DNA of 39,567 nt from positions 1 to 39,567 of the IMG/VR virus record IMGVR_UViG_3300027733_000105. The stretch is one strand, 5' to 3'. The translations under genes and the position numbers were made by a program. The notes under the pieces are model-generated. The model was not told the origin of the DNA. It did no database searches and was given only the letters and a program-made list of their open reading frames with translations. Below are positions 37,019-39,567 of the stretch, one piece after another; position 1 is the first letter of the stretch, and every line of letters begins with the position of its first letter. Source of the DNA: a virus.

Positions 37019-38071
37019 TTACCTTTCATACCATCCGTTGTTCCAGAGTGTTAATAGCCTTGTAAAATACTTTTCATACTGCGGTTGTATTGCCTCTAAT
37101 GAGTAATTCTGTACAGCTCTACGGTGAATTACATTTGGATCTAATGTCCACACGTTATCCACAGCCTTGCAGAACTCATCAAAAGTTCTACATCTATATC
37201 CTGTTACCCCGTGTAGATTGGTTTCTACAAAGGCACCCCAGTCAGTAGTGATTGTCGGAGTCCCAGTAAAGTGTGCCTCTGGCACAATGTTTCCAAAAGG
37301 CTCTATGTAAAGCGTTGGTGCCAGCAAAGCCTGCGCTTTGCCCATCAGTTCGGCTCGTTTAGCAGCACCGACTACTCCAACATACTCCACACCTTTAGGT
37401 GGATCTCCAGGTCCTGCCATTACTAACGTCTTGCCAAGTTCTTTAGCAACTTGGACTGCTATATCTACCCCTTTACGAGGGATGATTCTTCCGACATAGA
37501 GTAAGTAATCTTCTTTATCCAGACAAAGTGGGAACTCTTTTTTGTCAAAGTATCCAGGAATGACAGTATCAAAGAACTGTCCATCTACTTGCGTCGGATC
37601 TTTGAATCCTGCGTAGTTGCTGTGCATCCAAGAGTAAGACTCCCAGACTCTGTACTTAGCAAAGGTAGCTCCGTAGCCAATACCAAACTCTACCGAGATG
37701 TACTGCGGTAGTGCTTCAGCAATCTGCCTATGAGCCGTCCCACCAATAAAGCAAAGGAAGTCTTTTTCTTCTGCCCTAGCGCTGATCTCAGCGATAACAT
37801 TCTTAGTAAAGTGTTGCCAGTGTGGCAACTTTGTATCAAAGGACGCGCTGGTGTAGTGCTTTCCATTTAATGATTCCTCACGCATCTGCTCATCTATACA
37901 GGTAACTAGCTCCGTACAGGGAGCATCGTTATATTCTCCGGCGTATAGATAGACAGTATGACCTGCCTCATACATCATCTTAGAAAATAGTCTTACCTTT
38001 TGGGTAAAGGCACAAGACATATACTCAGTAGTAGTTTGAGCGTGTGGCAGACCAACAACGTGAAATCTCAT
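37019..38071 (-). CDS. Glycosyltransferase, GT4-like
   Basis: The 350-aa protein has the GT-B fold signatures of family 4: LLYVGRIIPRKGVDIAVQVA (about 186-205), LVMAGPGD and the EX7E motif in IEPFGNIVPEAHFTG. The N-terminal half (MRFHVVGLPHAQTTTEYMSC start) is the acceptor domain. It would transfer a sugar from an activated donor to protein, DNA or cell-envelope glycan. Position between the tail genes and the fibre gene suggests it decorates virion proteins or modifies the host surface. Acceptor unknown. Confidence 0.8.
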   Translation of the reverse strand: MRFHVVGLPHAQTTTEYMSCAFTQKVRLFSKMMYEAGHTVYLYAGEYNDAPCTELVTCIDEQMREESLNGKHYTSASFDTKLPHWQHFTKNVIAEISARAEEKDFLCFIGGTAHRQIAEALPQYISVEFGIGYGATFAKYRVWESYSWMHSNYAGFKDPTQVDGQFFDTVIPGYFDKKEFPLCLDKEDYLLYVGRIIPRKGVDIAVQVAKELGKTLVMAGPGDPPKGVEYVGVVGAAKRAELMGKAQALLAPTLYIEPFGNIVPEAHFTGTPTITTDWGAFVETNLHGVTGYRCRTFDEFCKAVDNVWTLDPNVIHRRAVQNYSLEAIQPQYEKYFTRLLTLWNNGWYER

Positions 38072-38088
38072 ACCCGCTACTATAGCGC

Positions 38089-38409
38089 TTATCCTGCTGT
38101 TAGCAGTAGTGCTTCCTCTGAGGTAAGAAGTTGATTCATTATTACTTTTTCTTTAATTTTCATAATTTTATTAACTTTTTTTTCATCTTCTGTTAAAGGT
38201 CTAATTTCAAAAGTTGCTTCCCAGTTGCCAGCCTCATTTAATACTGGTGTATTTTCAAAATAAGTTTCTTCTAGGTGGTTAATCTCAGGCGGATTAACAC
38301 TTACCTCGCAGATATAATCAGGCAGTTCTTCCATTGTTATTCCTAACAAAAGCAAATCTCCTGAATAAAGAGGATAATCATTTGTTTGAGTATTGATAAA
38401 CGGTCCCAT
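38089..38409 (-). CDS. Possible fibre-associated or chaperone protein
   Basis: The 106-aa protein (MGPFINTQTNDYPLYSGDLL) has a mixed first half and a charged helical end (RPLTEDEKKVNKIMKIKEKV). It directly follows a fibre gene, the usual position of fibre-assembly chaperones, and its style resembles such small proteins in cyanophages. Assignment is by context. Confidence 0.5.
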   Translation of the reverse strand: MGPFINTQTNDYPLYSGDLLLLGITMEELPDYICEVSVNPPEINHLEETYFENTPVLNEAGNWEATFEIRPLTEDEKKVNKIMKIKEKVIMNQLLTSEEALLLTAG

Positions 38410-38417
38410 TTTGCTCC

Positions 38418-39567
38418 TTAGATTATGACTGTTTTAGACGTTGAAAGTGCAGTTCCATTTGTAAAAGTAAGAGTAGGAGTTGCAGTTGTGACAGAAGAAT
38501 AGTAAGAAATAGTAGGAGTAGTGGTAGTCCTGCTTAATGTTCTCGCCGCATCAGTATAGGTAGATGCGCTGTAGTTAATAGTTGTACCGCCAACAGTATA
38601 AGAACCTGTTTTACTTCCATCAGTAGGAAGTTTGAAAATATAAGTAACTCCATTACTGCTAGTGTCAAACATTTGTATCCATACAAATTTATCCGCAGAA
38701 TCTACAGCAATCATATTTGAATTGTAATATGGTGAGTTGACTATACCTATGCCAACTCCTGATATGTCAAATTCTCTTTGCCAGACTACTAAACCGTCAG
38801 ATTGATTTCTTTTAACAATTACTGTTCTATAATATCCACTAACATACGATTGATAAACAGAATATAAATAAGTACCGCCAAACGCATTTCCCCCAAAACC
38901 GCCACCTGCTGTAACCGTTAATCCTCTTGCCCAAGTAGTTGCTGTTCCGCTAGACAAACTTAATTTTCCTGCACCAGCATTAGTAGTGTCAGCAGAGCCA
39001 AACCCAAAAAGTTCGCCAGAACTATTAAAGTAAAGACCCTTAGTTAAATCCGTTGCAGTATTGGCCCAAACAAGAGTTGAACCAGAACTGGTCAAGTATC
39101 CTGATGAACCAAGGCCATAAGCCGTTGCAAAACCATTTGAAACAGCACATTGGTAAACTTGCGTAGCATAAGTAGTTCCGTATGAACTACCAAAATTGGC
39201 AGCGCTGTCCATAATAGTTAACATTGGCCCAAGGTTGCTTGGATCTGTTGATTGCAACAACAAATAATTACCACTAGGGCTTACACTAAAACCTCTACCA
39301 GTTGAGTTGTTAGCAGTTGACGACCAACTTCTTTGAAGCACTTGTGCTCCAGCAGCAGAAACAAAAAAAACATAATTTTTTGTTTCTGCACCTGAGTTAC
39401 TGTAAATACCAAAAGCAATATTCCCAGTGTCAAGAACTCCTAGACCGCCAGAATATGAATTAAAATATGATCCAGGAGCAGTAAATTGTTTAGTCCATTG
39501 GAACACACCACTGTAATCTACTTTTGCTAAAGTGGGTGTATAGGTTCCGGCAGCACCAGGGTTAGTA
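38418..39567 (-). CDS. Tail fibre / beta-propeller protein, main part (open at window edge)
   Basis: The frame is open from the window edge at 39567 to the stop at 38418 (382 codons plus stop). A GTG at 39506 is only an internal codon; upstream residues NPGAAGTYTPTLAKVDYSGV fit the same fold. The protein is Gly/Ser/Thr-rich with repeating blades (GVFQWTKQFTAPGSYFNSYS, LVWQREFDISGVGIG, SSGELFGFGSADTTN), as in beta-propeller adhesins, and ends with a fibre-like strand region. Joined across the ends with 149..1 it makes a protein of about 432 residues. Probable receptor-binding surface. Confidence 0.75.
   Translation of the reverse strand, partial: TNPGAAGTYTPTLAKVDYSGVFQWTKQFTAPGSYFNSYSGGLGVLDTGNIAFGIYSNSGAETKNYVFFVSAAGAQVLQRSWSSTANNSTGRGFSVSPSGNYLLLQSTDPSNLGPMLTIMDSAANFGSSYGTTYATQVYQCAVSNGFATAYGLGSSGYLTSSGSTLVWANTATDLTKGLYFNSSGELFGFGSADTTNAGAGKLSLSSGTATTWARGLTVTAGGGFGGNAFGGTYLYSVYQSYVSGYYRTVIVKRNQSDGLVVWQREFDISGVGIGIVNSPYYNSNMIAVDSADKFVWIQMFDTSSNGVTYIFKLPTDGSKTGSYTVGGTTINYSASTYTDAARTLSRTTTTPTISYYSSVTTATPTLTFTNGTALSTSKTVII

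Noticed and set aside
39496-39506. GTG at 39506 as the start of the fibre gene
   Set aside because: The frame stays open to the window edge with matching composition, no ribosome site precedes the GTG, and the frame joins that of 149..1.
1-39567. tRNA genes, CRISPR arrays, integrase or attachment site, insertion sequences
   Set aside because: I saw no cloverleaf with a tRNA T-arm, no regular spacer array, no recombinase motif and no transposase; a tRNA scan would be needed for certainty.

Overview
The window looks like the genome of a virulent tailed bacteriophage of an actinobacterium. It carries large terminase, portal, scaffold, major capsid, ejection-type proteins, tail fibres, endolysin and holin, and I see no integrase, excisionase or host chromosomal gene. 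The host assignment rests mainly on a WhiB-family Fe-S protein (30177-30458), a family confined to actinobacteria and their phages, and on several small zinc-ribbon and nuclease families typical of actinophages. The moderate-to-low GC would fit an uncultured low-GC freshwater actinobacterium, but that is inference. A set resembling T7 tail tubular proteins A and B, plus a 1589-aa internal protein and no recognisable tail-tube or tape-measure pair, suggests a podovirus-like particle.

The two window ends appear to be one continuous place. The truncated gene at 149..1 (minus) and the truncated gene at 39567..38418 (minus) join in one reading frame with no stop. The join also makes the late genes a single leftward unit: terminase (19360) through portal, ejection proteins, scaffold, capsid and fibres to base 1, on through 39567 to glycosyltransferase, tail proteins, endolysin and holin, ending at a left-facing terminator at 32264-32300. 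The window is therefore probably a complete, circularly mapping genome of about 39.6 kb.

Layout: (i) late structural and lysis unit, minus strand, 19360 to 1 and 39567 to 32316; (ii) a roughly 700-bp non-coding control region at 19361-20069 with two perfect DnaA boxes, a row of hairpins, a left-facing terminator, short tandem repeats and the first early promoter, the best origin candidate; (iii) early unit, plus strand, 20070-25524, made of many small genes, a two-domain beta-clamp-like protein, a lysozyme-like protein and a split C5-cytosine methyltransferase, ending at a bidirectional terminator (25563-25599); (iv) replication and regulation unit, minus strand, 31811 to 25598, with Cas4/RecB-like exonuclease, WhiB, helicase, two-part primase, nucleases and a sigma-like factor; (v) one isolated plus-strand zinc-ribbon gene (32034-32258).

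The phage brings a primase, helicase, clamp-like protein and nucleases but no DNA polymerase that I can find. With host-type DnaA boxes this suggests it recruits the host replisome. The early unit has unusual features: three promoters of one type (TTGANY, 17 bp, TASCCT), two of them inside base-paired dyads whose stems differ in sequence yet still pair; an exact 9-mer ribosome-binding motif TAAGGGGTA repeated before five genes; strong local GATC enrichment; and overlapping reading frames in the methyltransferase region.
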